Below, piece after piece: positions 7,467-15,773 of a DNA stretch of 64,000 nucleotides. A model generated the notes under the pieces. The model searched no databases and was not told the origin of the DNA. It was given only the letters and a program-made list of their open reading frames with translations. Where the stretch lies: contig JAJDNS010000184.1 of NCBI GenBank assembly GCA_022340585.1, positions 1-64,000 of the forward strand. Reading direction: 5' to 3'. The DNA is from Acidobacteriota bacterium. GTDB taxonomy: Bacteria; Acidobacteriota; Vicinamibacteria; Fen-336. Position 1 is the first letter of the stretch; the number at the start of each line of letters is the position of its first letter. The translations under genes and the position numbers were made by a program.

Positions 7467-8432
7467 ATGATCAACGGTCTGTTCCGCCCCCACCCCTGGT
7501 TGAGCGGAGGTCACCGTCAGACTCTGCTCGCTCACCTCCTGCGCCGCCGGCTGCGTTGGTCGCCCCCGAGCGAGGATGTCGTGGTGGACTCGGACGGCGG
7601 AGCCCGGCTCCTGCTGCGGGCGTCGTGGCAGCCGGGCCCCCGCGAGGATCGGCCCGCCCTGGTGATCGTCCACGGCCTCGGGGGCTCGGACACGTCGTCC
7701 TACGTGGTGTCGACCGGCGCGCGGGCCTTCGCCCGCGGATGGCACGTCGTCCGGATGAACATGCGCGGCTCCGGCGACGGGGAGGCCCTGTGTCCCCTGC
7801 TCTACAACGCGGGGCTGGACGGCGACCTCCTGGCGACCCTCGAGTGCGTGGCCGCTCGTGTCCCGCGGATCGCGGTGGCGGGCTTCTCTCTCGGGGCGAA
7901 CCTCACTCTCCTCGCCGCCGGACGGGGTCGGGACCGACTCCCGGAGGGGGTGCGGGCCCTCGTCGGGATCTCGGCCCCTCTCGACCTCAGCGCCTGTGCC
8001 GACGCCCTGGAGCGCTGGGACAACCGGCTCTACCAGCGCTACTTCATGGTGATGCTCACGGAGGCCTACCGCCGCCGCCATCGGAAGCGGCCCGACCTTT
8101 TTCCGGCCGGGCTCGAGGCGGGTCTGAGCACGGTCCGCGAGTACGACGACGCGATCACCGCTCCATTCGGAGGATACGAGGGCGCGGCGGACTACTACGC
8201 CCGGTCCAGTGCCGGCCCCTGGCTCGAGGCCATCGAGCGCCCGACCCTGGTGCTGGCGGCGGCCGACGATCCGATGATTCCGGTGGCCGCGGTGGAAAAG
8301 TGGCCGATCGGCACTGTGACACGGGAGGTCACCCGGACCGGGGGCCATTGCGGCTTCGTGGGGCGGAGCCCGGCGCCAGGGTGGTTCTGGGCGGCGGAGC
8401 GGGGGCTGGGCTTCCTGGAGGAGCACTGCTGA
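7467..8432 (+). CDS. Alpha/beta hydrolase of the YheT family
   Basis: The 321-residue protein opens with LFRPHPWLSGGHRQTLL, typical of YheT-like hydrolases. It has an oxyanion segment VIVHGLGGS, the nucleophile elbow GFSLG (Ser), a C-terminal acid in ADDPMIP and a catalytic His in GGHCGF. Substrates of this family are poorly known, and lipid or ester hydrolysis is likely. ATG 7467 is chosen because family homology begins there; the open frame upstream covers the promoter region shared with ftsE. No partner gene is evident. Confidence 0.88.
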   Translation: MINGLFRPHPWLSGGHRQTLLAHLLRRRLRWSPPSEDVVVDSDGGARLLLRASWQPGPREDRPALVIVHGLGGSDTSSYVVSTGARAFARGWHVVRMNMRGSGDGEALCPLLYNAGLDGDLLATLECVAARVPRIAVAGFSLGANLTLLAAGRGRDRLPEGVRALVGISAPLDLSACADALERWDNRLYQRYFMVMLTEAYRRRHRKRPDLFPAGLEAGLSTVREYDDAITAPFGGYEGAADYYARSSAGPWLEAIERPTLVLAAADDPMIPVAAVEKWPIGTVTREVTRTGGHCGFVGRSPAPGWFWAAERGLGFLEEHC

Positions 8433-8476
8433 GCGGGAAGCGCAGGTACCGTGGCGGGCCGCAGCGAACAACGGAA

Positions 8477-8549
8477 GGGGTCAGGTCATGCATTGTGCAC
8501 CGCGATGGCCCACGACGACGCGACGCACAACGATCAAGACCTTGACCCC
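8477..8549. repeat. REP/MITE-like palindromic element
   Basis: GGGGTCAGGTC (8477-8487) and GACCTTGACCCC (8538-8549) form inverted ends differing by one extra base. Inside, TTGTGC (8493-8498) pairs with GCACAA (8525-8530), with CCGCG/CGCG between, so the whole element folds as one long bulged hairpin. The GGGGTCAGGTC end resembles the terminal sequences of REP elements mobilised by Y1/IS200-like transposases; that link is from memory. No transposase lies in the window. It fills most of the 141-base gap between two convergent genes. Confidence 0.65.
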
Positions 8550-8573
8550 CGCACCAGGGGGTTCGTACCTGGG

Positions 8574-9326
8574 CTACTCGGTCAGGAGGGGCTCCAGGGC
8601 CTTCCAGACGTTCTCGGCGACGCGCTCGTGGCCCTCGGCGGTGGGGTGGATCCCGTCGGGCTGGTTGAGCTCCGGGTTGCCAGCCACGCCCTCGAGGAAG
8701 AACGGGACCAGGACGGCGTCGTTGGCCTCGGCCAGCTCGGGGTAGATGGCCCGGAAGCTCTCGCGGTAGTCCTCGCCGTAGTTGGGCAGGGCCTCCATCG
8801 CCACGAGGACCAGGTTCGGCGGGGGCTCCTGCTGTCGAGCCCGGTCGAAGATGGCCTGGATGTTCGCCCGCGTGGCCCCGGGGTCCTGCCCTCGCAGGCC
8901 GTCGTTGGCTCCGGTCTCGAGAACCAGAACGGCGACCTCCTGGCGGAGCAGCCAGTCCATGCGACGCAGCGCTCCCGCCGACGTCTCGCCACTCACCCCG
9001 GCGTTCACCACGCGGTAGCGGAGCCCGGCGGCGTCCAGCTTCTCCTGGATCCGGGCCGGGTACCCCTCCGAGGGGTCGAGGCCCAGGGCCGCGGTGAGGC
9101 TGGTCCCCACGAAGAGGATGACCGGGCGATCGTCCGTCGCTTCGGGAACGCTCCCCTCGCCCGCCGACACCGTCGAGGGCGGCGGCGCGGGCGTGGAGGT
9201 CGCTTCCGGGGTCTCCGGGCCTCGACACCCGAGCCCCGAGAGGGCGACGACGAGCCCCAGCGCGAGAAGCGGGATGAGCTTTGCCGATATGATGCGTGAA
9301 GGGGGCCGGAGACCGAGTCGATTCAT
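8574..9326 (-). CDS. tesA: TesA-like SGNH lysophospholipase/arylesterase, probable lipoprotein
   Basis: This 250-residue SGNH hydrolase has block I as VGTSLTAALGL (Thr replaces the usual Asp of GDSL), block III GANDG and block V DGIHP, giving Ser and Asp-His. An N-terminal hydrophobic segment ends in SGLGC, a plausible lipobox with Cys34, followed by a Pro-rich linker, so it is probably membrane-tethered outside the cytoplasm. It is divergent from an ABC ATPase and permease, the same arrangement as E. coli tesA-ybbA-ybbP. Its ATG (9324-9326) overlaps the divergent ATG (9325-9327) in a shared CATG. Confidence 0.88.
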   Translation of the reverse strand: MNRLGLRPPSRIISAKLIPLLALGLVVALSGLGCRGPETPEATSTPAPPPSTVSAGEGSVPEATDDRPVILFVGTSLTAALGLDPSEGYPARIQEKLDAAGLRYRVVNAGVSGETSAGALRRMDWLLRQEVAVLVLETGANDGLRGQDPGATRANIQAIFDRARQQEPPPNLVLVAMEALPNYGEDYRESFRAIYPELAEANDAVLVPFFLEGVAGNPELNQPDGIHPTAEGHERVAENVWKALEPLLTE

Positions 9327-10005
9327 GTCGATCCTGCGCTGCGAAGCGCTCGCCAAGACCTACGTGTCCGGCGGGCACGAGATCACCGTCCTCAGAGATA
9401 TCACGTTCGAGCTCGAGCCCGGAGGCTTCCTGGCGGTGACCGGCCCGTCCGGGAGCGGGAAGAGCACGCTTCTCGGCCTCCTGGCCGGCCTCGACCGCCC
9501 GGCTCGGGGGCGGGTCGTCCTCGACGACCACGATCTGACGACCCTCTCCGAGGACGAGCGGGCCCGGGTCCGGGCCGAGAAGGTCGGCTTCATCTTCCAG
9601 TCCTTCCATCTCATCCCTACGCTCACCGCCCGGGAGAACATCCAGGTGCCCCTCGAGCTGCGGGGCCAGGACGGGCGCCCTCGAGCGGCCGAGCTTCTCA
9701 CCCGGGTGGGCCTGGGTGACCGCGGCCACCACTACCCGGCCCAGCTCTCGGGCGGCGAGCAGCAGCGGGTGGCCGTGGCTCGGGCCTTCGCCCATCGTCC
9801 CCGGATCCTGTTTGCCGACGAGCCCACCGGCAACCTGGACGCCGTCAACGGCGCCAACGTGGTGGAGCTGCTGGGGGAGATGAACCGCGAGCTCGGGACC
9901 ACGCTGGTCCTGGTCACCCACGATCCGGACCTTGCAGACCGCGCCGGACGTGTGCTCCGCCTCCGGGACGGTGCGGTCGTGTCCGACTCGGCCGGCCCGG
10001 CATGA
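9325..10005 (+). CDS. ybbA: ABC transporter ATPase, YbbA/LolD-like
   Basis: The 226-residue protein has Walker A GPSGSGKSTLLG, signature LSGGEQQRVAVARAF and Walker B ILFADEPTGNLD, with the LAGLDRP and EDERARVRAEKVGFIFQ segments of MacB/LolD-class ATPases. These drive mechanotransmission or lipoprotein/lipid extraction rather than import. The stop overlaps the next start (ATGA, 10002-10005), so it is translationally coupled to the 856-residue permease. A TATGAT at 9288-9293 inside tesA is the only candidate promoter seen. Confidence 0.9.
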   Translation: MSILRCEALAKTYVSGGHEITVLRDITFELEPGGFLAVTGPSGSGKSTLLGLLAGLDRPARGRVVLDDHDLTTLSEDERARVRAEKVGFIFQSFHLIPTLTARENIQVPLELRGQDGRPRAAELLTRVGLGDRGHHYPAQLSGGEQQRVAVARAFAHRPRILFADEPTGNLDAVNGANVVELLGEMNRELGTTLVLVTHDPDLADRAGRVLRLRDGAVVSDSAGPA

Positions 10006-12572
10006 GCCGTCTGCGCTTCGTCCTCGCCATGGCCTGGCGAGAGGGCCGGGCGTCCCGCCGCCGGGGGCTGCTCCTGATCGCCGCCGTGGCCGTCGGCGTC
10101 GCCGCCCTCGTGGCCATCAACTCCTTCACCGACAGCCTGGGCCAATCGATCCGGGCCGAGGCCCGTGCCCTGCTCGGGGCCGACCTCGTGGTCTCGTCGT
10201 ACCAGGCCTTCGGAGACGACACCGAGGCACTGCTCGAGGAGCTGCGTCGCGCGGCGGGGCCGGGACCGGGGGCGCGGGTGGCCCGAACCATCACCTTCGG
10301 CGCCATGGCCCGGGTCCCCAACGGTGGCGCCACCCGGCTCGTCCAGGTCCGGGCGGTCGATCCCGGCTACCCATTCTACGGCTCCATCGAGACCACCCCC
10401 GCGGGCGAGTGGTCGCGCCTGGCGGAAACGGGAGAGGCGATCGCCGACCCGTCCCTGCCCATCGCGCTGGGGATCGAGATCGGCGATCAGTTTGCCCTCG
10501 GCGAGGCCACCTTCATCCTGCGCGCCACTGTCGACGACTTCCCGGGAGACGTGGGCGTCCGGTCGTCCCTGGGACCGCGGGTCTTCATCGGCCGGGACCG
10601 GGTGGACGACACCGGACTGCTCGCGTTCGGCTCTCGGGCCGGCCACCGAGCGTACCTGGCCCTCCCCCCGGGGGCCGACCCCCAGCAGCTGGCCGAGCGG
10701 TTCCGCCCGCGCTTCGGCGAGCAGCGCGTGAACCTGCGGACGGTCGAGGACAACCAGCGACGGCTGGGCGACGCCATGGAGCACCTCGGGGACTACCTCG
10801 GTCTGGTGGCCCTCGCGGCCCTTCTCCTGGGCGGGCTCGGGGTGGCGAGCGCCGTCCACGTGTTCATCAAGCGAAGGATGGAGTCCGTGGCGATCCTGCG
10901 CTGCCTCGGGGTGAGCGGGGCGACGCTGCTCGCCGTCTACCTCGTCCAGGCCGTCGCGGTGGGGTTGCTGGGGAGCCTCCTCGGGGCCGCCCTCGGCGCC
11001 GTGGTCCAGCTGGAGCTCCCCCGGGTCCTGAGCGACGTCCTGCCGGTGGACGTCGCATGGGCGCCCTCGTGGCCGGCCATCCTCGGCGGGATCGGGGTGG
11101 GGGTCTGGGTGGCGGTGGTCTTCTCGCTGCTCCCGCTCCTGGCCGTGCGCCGCGTGTCGCCGCTCATGGTCCTCCGCCGCGACTACGAGGGGGAGAGGAT
11201 CGGCCGCGATCCGGCCCGACTCGTGGCGGTGCTCGCCCTGGCCGCGAGCGTGGTCGCGCTGGCCGTCCTCCAGGCTGGCGACGTCCGTTCAGGGCTTGGC
11301 TTCGCGACGGGGGTCGGTGTGGCCGTGGGCGCCCTCTGGGTGGCGGCCGCGCTGCTGGTGCGGGGCCTCCGCCGCTTCTTCCCCTCGGCCCTTCCCTACC
11401 TCTACCGCCAGGGTCTCGCCAACCTCTACCGGCCGGCGAACCAGACGCTGATGGTCGTGCTCGCCCTGGGCTTCGGGGCCTTCCTGCTGGCGACGCTCCT
11501 GCTGGTGCAGCACAACCTCCTGCGCGAGCTGCGCGTCGACCAGGGCGCCCAGCGCCCGAACGTGGTGTTCTTCGACGTTCAGCCCGACCAGCGCGACGAG
11601 GTCGAGGCCCTCGTCGCGGAGACGGCCCCACTCATCGGGGACCCGACGCCCATCGTGCCCATGCGCCTGCACTCGGTGAAGGGACGTCTCGTCACCGCGG
11701 TCCTGGGGGCCTCCGACGCCGACGGGGTACGTGGGCGCTGGGCCCTGCGCCGCGAGTACCGGAGCAGCTATCGGGACACCCCGAACCCCTCGGACGAGAT
11801 CGTCGAGGGGGCCTGGTGGCAGCCGGGCGAATGGCGTGGGCGCGGCACCGACCAGGAGCTGCCGGTGGCCATCGAGGCGGAGGTCGCCGGCGAGCTGGGC
11901 GTGGGGCTGGGCGATCCGATCGTCTGGGACATCCAGGGCGTGCGGGTGGCCTCGCGGGTGGCCTGCCTGCGCGAGGTGAACTGGGCGCGGTTCGAGCCCA
12001 ACTTCTTCGTGCTCTTCCCCGAGGGCCCCCTCGAGTCGGCTCCCCAGAGCTTCGTCCTGCTGGCCCGGGTCGAGCAGCCCGACGCCCGCGCCCGGATGCA
12101 GCGGGAGGTGATCGACCTCTACCCCAACGTCTCGTCGCTCGACCTCACCCAGGTGCAACGGGCCATCGAGTCCATCCTCGACCGCGTGGTCCTGGCCGTC
12201 CGCTTCATGGCACTGTTCAGCCTGGTCGCGGGGGCCATCGTACTCGTCGGGGCGGTCGCGGCGAGCCGCTACCAGCGCGTCCGGGAGGGGGCGCTCCTCC
12301 GGACCCTCGGGGCCACGCGTCCCCAGCTGCTGCGCATCCTGCTGGCCGAGTACGCGGTGCTCGGGGCCCTCGCCGGGGTGACCGCCATCGCCCTGTCGAC
12401 GCTCGCCGGCTTCATCCTCGTACGCTTCGTGTTCGAGGGCCGCTTCGCGGTCCCGGGACCGTCGATGCTGGCGCTCGTGCTGACCGTGATGGTGATGACG
12501 GTCACCATCGGACTCTCCGGCAGCACCGAGGTGTGGCGCCGCCCCCCCCTCGAGGTCCTCCGAGCGGAGTAG
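10002..12572 (+). CDS. ybbP: ABC transporter permease, YbbP-like (double FtsX/MacB permease domain)
   Basis: The 856-residue membrane protein opens with a TM helix (GLLLIAAVAVGVAALVAINSF), has a large extracytoplasmic domain (about 45-265), then a FtsX-type three-helix block, a second extracytoplasmic domain (about 525-720) and a final three-helix block ending EVWRRPPLEVLRAE. This two-module layout and length match E. coli YbbP (about 804 residues). With the upstream ATPase it probably forms a type VII ABC system. Function of YbbAP is unsettled; proximity to a TesA-like esterase suggests handling of lipid or hydrophobic substrates. Confidence 0.88.
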   Translation: MSRLRFVLAMAWREGRASRRRGLLLIAAVAVGVAALVAINSFTDSLGQSIRAEARALLGADLVVSSYQAFGDDTEALLEELRRAAGPGPGARVARTITFGAMARVPNGGATRLVQVRAVDPGYPFYGSIETTPAGEWSRLAETGEAIADPSLPIALGIEIGDQFALGEATFILRATVDDFPGDVGVRSSLGPRVFIGRDRVDDTGLLAFGSRAGHRAYLALPPGADPQQLAERFRPRFGEQRVNLRTVEDNQRRLGDAMEHLGDYLGLVALAALLLGGLGVASAVHVFIKRRMESVAILRCLGVSGATLLAVYLVQAVAVGLLGSLLGAALGAVVQLELPRVLSDVLPVDVAWAPSWPAILGGIGVGVWVAVVFSLLPLLAVRRVSPLMVLRRDYEGERIGRDPARLVAVLALAASVVALAVLQAGDVRSGLGFATGVGVAVGALWVAAALLVRGLRRFFPSALPYLYRQGLANLYRPANQTLMVVLALGFGAFLLATLLLVQHNLLRELRVDQGAQRPNVVFFDVQPDQRDEVEALVAETAPLIGDPTPIVPMRLHSVKGRLVTAVLGASDADGVRGRWALRREYRSSYRDTPNPSDEIVEGAWWQPGEWRGRGTDQELPVAIEAEVAGELGVGLGDPIVWDIQGVRVASRVACLREVNWARFEPNFFVLFPEGPLESAPQSFVLLARVEQPDARARMQREVIDLYPNVSSLDLTQVQRAIESILDRVVLAVRFMALFSLVAGAIVLVGAVAASRYQRVREGALLRTLGATRPQLLRILLAEYAVLGALAGVTAIALSTLAGFILVRFVFEGRFAVPGPSMLALVLTVMVMTVTIGLSGSTEVWRRPPLEVLRAE

Positions 12573-12590
12573 CCCGGAGACCCACGCACC

Positions 12591-12812
12591 GGAGCATCGA
12601 GGCACGGATGGCCGGGCCTCGCCGAAGACCCTGCTTCACCTCGAAGCCCGCGGGCGGGTGGCCGACCCCTGCCGCTCGCCCAGAAGCTCAGAGAGCAGGA
12701 GTGTCGAGGCAGCGGCGGCCGGGACCCGCCGAGGACCCTGCCTCTCTTCGAAGCCCGCGGGCCCGCAGGCGGGTGGCCGACCGCTGCCGCTCGCCCAGAG
12801 GATTCAGGAGTT
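12591..12812. repeat. Tandem direct repeat, two copies of about 107-115 bases
   Basis: Copy 1 (12591-12697) and copy 2 (12698 to about 12812) share long identical blocks such as GAAGCCCGCGGG, CGGGTGGCCGACC and CTGCCGCTCGCCCAGA. Copy 2 has a seven-base insertion within a CCCGC/GCGGG palindrome. Overall identity by eye is above 80 percent. The repeats fill the 261-base gap between the convergent permease and cyclophilin genes. Each copy contains self-complementary CCCGCGGGC, so each could fold as RNA. I see no open reading frame or tRNA-like feature in them. Confidence 0.8.
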
Positions 12813-12833
12813 GTCCCGATGCGCTGAGAACCG

Positions 12834-13415
12834 CTACGGCGCCTGGATCGTGACCTTCATCTCGACGCGCTCGGTGGCCGTCTGGCCGTCCACCGGGGTC
12901 AGGCTGATCTGCTCCACGACCTCGATCCCGGAGGTGACCTCGCCGAACACCGTGTACTGCCCCTTGAGGGACGGCTGGTCGTTGACGCAGACGAAGAACT
13001 GGTTCCCGGCGCTGTCGACGCTGGAAGGCCGACGCACCGCCGCCACGGTGCCCTTGAGGAAAGGGAGATCCGAGAACTCGGCCTTCAGCAGGCCCAGGCC
13101 TCCGGTCCCGTAGCTCGAGGCCTTGCCCGGGTCCTTCGAGAGCGGGTCGCCCCCCTGGATGATCCCCCCCGCGATGATGCGGTGGAAGGTCGTCCCGTCG
13201 AAGCCGCCGGCCCTCGCGGTCTTGATGAAGTGCGCCACGTGGTTCGGCGCGACCGCCGGGAGCAGCCGGATGGTGAAGCTGCCCTTGGGGGTCTCGACCA
13301 CCGCCGTTGACCCGCCAACGGCAGCTGGGGACGGCGGTGCCGTCTCCTGTCCGACCACGGGGAGGGCCGCCACCAGCAGCGCCCCGAGCCACGTCCCGGC
13401 TGCCGTTCTAGTCAT
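12834..13415 (-). CDS. Exported peptidyl-prolyl cis-trans isomerase, cyclophilin type
   Basis: The 193-residue protein has a signal peptide ending VVG-QE, then a cyclophilin domain with FHRIIAGGIIQGGD, GNQFFVCVND and YTVFGEV, the conserved active-site segments. It should catalyse proline isomerisation during folding of exported proteins in the periplasm. The second motif reads AAVRRPSSVDSAGNQFF, close to the usual MAR...SAGSQFF. It overlaps the upstream PfkB kinase gene by eight bases, suggesting coupling, although the two functions are not obviously linked. Confidence 0.93.
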   Translation of the reverse strand: MTRTAAGTWLGALLVAALPVVGQETAPPSPAAVGGSTAVVETPKGSFTIRLLPAVAPNHVAHFIKTARAGGFDGTTFHRIIAGGIIQGGDPLSKDPGKASSYGTGGLGLLKAEFSDLPFLKGTVAAVRRPSSVDSAGNQFFVCVNDQPSLKGQYTVFGEVTSGIEVVEQISLTPVDGQTATERVEMKVTIQAP

Positions 13416-14268
13416 CCCACTCTCCCTCCTCGAGAAGGCGCTCCCTCATCTTCAGCCTCCCCAGCACCTCTTCGCGGTCGCCGAGGCTCGAAGCTCCCAC
13501 GCCTTCGACCGCACAGGAGGCCGCACAGGCGGCGAACGCGGCCGCGCCGGGCGGGTCGCCGGACTCATGGTAGCCCACGAGAAACGCGGCGGCGAAGACG
13601 TCACCGGCTCCGGTGGGATCGCTCTCGGTCCGGGGCAGCGAAGGGACCTCGTGCTCGCCCCCGCGAGTCAGCAGCGTCAGGCCGCGCCAGCCGCGGGTGA
13701 GCGCGACCATGGGCACCTGCCCCAGGAGCTCCCGCGCCGCCCTCTCGGCTTCCGGCAGGTCCTGCTCGGACAGAAAGACCACGTGGACCCCGAGCAGGTC
13801 TCGCCCCGCCCCCGTCCACTCGCGGGCCGAGACGTCCCCGTCCTCGCCGATCTCCCGCAGCCATCCCTGGGCAACGGCCCCCACCGCGCCCGCCTCGAGC
13901 GCGGACGCGCTGACCCCGTCCAGCTCGCGGGCCACCGGGCAGAGCAACAGCGCGTCGGGCCGCCGCCAGTCGTCGGGCAGGATCGCCAGGTCGACGTCCT
14001 CGGCCCGGGCGGTGACGACCTGATGGCGCGAGCCGTCGTCTTCGTACGTGTTGACGAAACGCGTGGTGGCCCCGGAGGGACGCACGAAGACCGCCACCCC
14101 GGCGAGCTCCCGCTCGGGCTCGAAGTCGGGACCAGCCGCGGTCAGCACCGCGGCCGACCAGCCCAGCTTCTGGGCGGTCAGGGCCGCGTAGGCCGCTGAG
14201 CCTCCGAGAACGTCGCCACCGGGGCGCTGGTCGCGGGTGACGTGCCCGATGGCGAGAAAGCGCGGCAT
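13408..14268 (-). CDS. PfkB-family carbohydrate kinase
   Basis: The 286-residue protein opens with FLAIGHVTRDQ and GGSAAYAALTAQKLGW (substrate-binding N-terminus) and ends with ESDPTGAGDVFAAAFL, the PfkB anion-hole and catalytic Asp motif. It phosphorylates a sugar or nucleoside-like substrate with ATP; which one cannot be told. It lies 12 bases downstream of purF and overlaps the cyclophilin gene, so purF-pfkB-ppi is probably one transcript. A nucleoside kinase would fit beside purF, but this is inference. Confidence 0.85.
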   Translation of the reverse strand: MPRFLAIGHVTRDQRPGGDVLGGSAAYAALTAQKLGWSAAVLTAAGPDFEPERELAGVAVFVRPSGATTRFVNTYEDDGSRHQVVTARAEDVDLAILPDDWRRPDALLLCPVARELDGVSASALEAGAVGAVAQGWLREIGEDGDVSAREWTGAGRDLLGVHVVFLSEQDLPEAERAARELLGQVPMVALTRGWRGLTLLTRGGEHEVPSLPRTESDPTGAGDVFAAAFLVGYHESGDPPGAAAFAACAASCAVEGVGASSLGDREEVLGRLKMRERLLEEGEWDD

Positions 14269-14280
14269 CCCGGGATTGGG

Positions 14281-15741
14281 TCAGCTCCGCGCCTTCTCGA
14301 ACAGGCGCATCTGGGACTCGCTGGGCACCGAGACCGCCACCGGGTAACGGCGGGAGAAGCAGGCCGTGCAGTGACGACGACCCTCGGCGTCGTCCACCGA
14401 GGCCAGCAGCCCCTCGTGGGTGAGGTAGGCGAGGCTGTCCGCTTCGATGTAGCGTCCGATCTCCTCCACCGTGTGGCTGGCGGCTATGAGCTCGCTGCTG
14501 AGAGGGGTGTCGATCCCGTAGTAGCAGGGCCCGGTGGTGGGCGGGCAGCTGATGCGCACGTGCACCTCCCGGGCGCCCGCCTCGCGAACCATTCGAACCA
14601 GCTTCCGGGAGGTTGTGCCCCGGACGATCGAGTCGTCGATGAGCACCACCCGGCGCCCCTTAAGGACCTGCTGGACCGGGTTGAGCTTGATCTTGACTCC
14701 CACCGAGCGGATGGACTGACGGGGCTGGATGAAGGTCCGGCCCACGTAGTGGTTCCGGATGAGACCCCACTCGAAGGGGAGGCCACTCTCCTGGGCGTAG
14801 CCCAGGGCCGCTCCCATCCCGCTGTCCGGCACCGGCACCACCACGTCGGCCGCGGCCGGGGCCTCTCGTGCGAGCTGTCGGCCCAGGAGGAGCCGCGACT
14901 CGAGCACCGTGCGACCGAAGACGAGGCTGTCGGGTCGAGCGAAGTACACGTGCTCGAAGATGCAGTGGGCGGCGGGCTCGGGGGGGAATGGATGGAAGGA
15001 CCGGACCCCCTCGCCGTCGACGACCAGGATCTCCCCGGGTTCGATCTCACGCACGTACTCGGCGTCGATCAGGTCCAGGGCGCAGGTCTCCGAGGCGACG
15101 ATCGTGGCCCCCTCCAGGCGCCCCAGGACGAGCGGTCGGAAGCCCCAGGGGTCGCGGGCCGCCACCAGGGCGTCGGGGGTCAGGAAGAGGAGCGAGAAGG
15201 CTCCCATCACCTTGGACAGGCTGGCGGCGATCGCGTCCTCGAGCCGCTCGCGATGGCTGCGAGCGTAGAGATGCAGGATCACCTCGGTGTCGGACGTGGA
15301 CTGGAAGATCGAACCCGCCGCCTCGAGCTCCTGGCGGAGGATGGCCGCGTTGACGATGTTGCCGTTGTGCCCGACCGCGATGGGGCCCCGGTGGCACTCG
15401 ATCAGGTAGGGCTGGGCGTTGCTCGCCACGGTCTCGCCAGCGGTGGAGTAGCGAACGTGCCCCACCGCCCGCGCGCCCGAGAGCTTCTCCAGCCGGGACT
15501 CGGTGAAGACGTCGTTCACCAGCCCCATCCCCTTCTCCATGCGGAGCTGCTCACCGTCGCTGGCCACGATCCCGGCCGACTCCTGGCCTCGGTGCTGGAG
15601 AGCGTAGAGGCCCATGTAGGTCAGGTGGACGGCTTCGGGATGACCGACGACGCCAAAGAGGCCACACTGGTCGTGAAAGTGGTCGTCGTCGACGACTCCG
15701 CGCCCAGGGGTGACCGGGGAAGACGGGGTCTCGAGGCTCAT
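14281..15741 (-). CDS. purF: Amidophosphoribosyltransferase
   Basis: PurF makes phosphoribosylamine from PRPP and glutamine, the first committed purine step. The glutaminase Cys sits in CGLFGVVG after a roughly 25-residue propeptide. YALQHRGQESAGI and the PRPP motif VVLIDDSIVRGTT are intact. Length of about 486 residues is normal. I prefer ATG 15741 to ATG 15750, because the hexamer TACCAT (15754-15749) overlaps the upstream ATG and lies exactly seven bases before 15741, as for leaderless transcripts. C-terminal cysteines (CTACFSRRYP) suggest an Fe-S form like that of B. subtilis. Confidence 0.96.
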   Translation of the reverse strand: MSLETPSSPVTPGRGVVDDDHFHDQCGLFGVVGHPEAVHLTYMGLYALQHRGQESAGIVASDGEQLRMEKGMGLVNDVFTESRLEKLSGARAVGHVRYSTAGETVASNAQPYLIECHRGPIAVGHNGNIVNAAILRQELEAAGSIFQSTSDTEVILHLYARSHRERLEDAIAASLSKVMGAFSLLFLTPDALVAARDPWGFRPLVLGRLEGATIVASETCALDLIDAEYVREIEPGEILVVDGEGVRSFHPFPPEPAAHCIFEHVYFARPDSLVFGRTVLESRLLLGRQLAREAPAAADVVVPVPDSGMGAALGYAQESGLPFEWGLIRNHYVGRTFIQPRQSIRSVGVKIKLNPVQQVLKGRRVVLIDDSIVRGTTSRKLVRMVREAGAREVHVRISCPPTTGPCYYGIDTPLSSELIAASHTVEEIGRYIEADSLAYLTHEGLLASVDDAEGRRHCTACFSRRYPVAVSVPSESQMRLFEKARS

Positions 15742-15748
15742 CTCCAGC

Positions 15749-15754
15749 ATGGTA
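15749..15754 (-). promoter_or_regulatory. -10 hexamer TACCAT for purF
   Basis: GGCTACCAT on the minus strand places TACCAT at 15754-15749, seven bases before ATG 15741. This predicts a leaderless purF mRNA. The short divergent gap to the GT39 gene (15774) contains nothing else. Confidence 0.45.
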
Positions 15755-15773
15755 GCCGATCAGGGGCCCCGAG

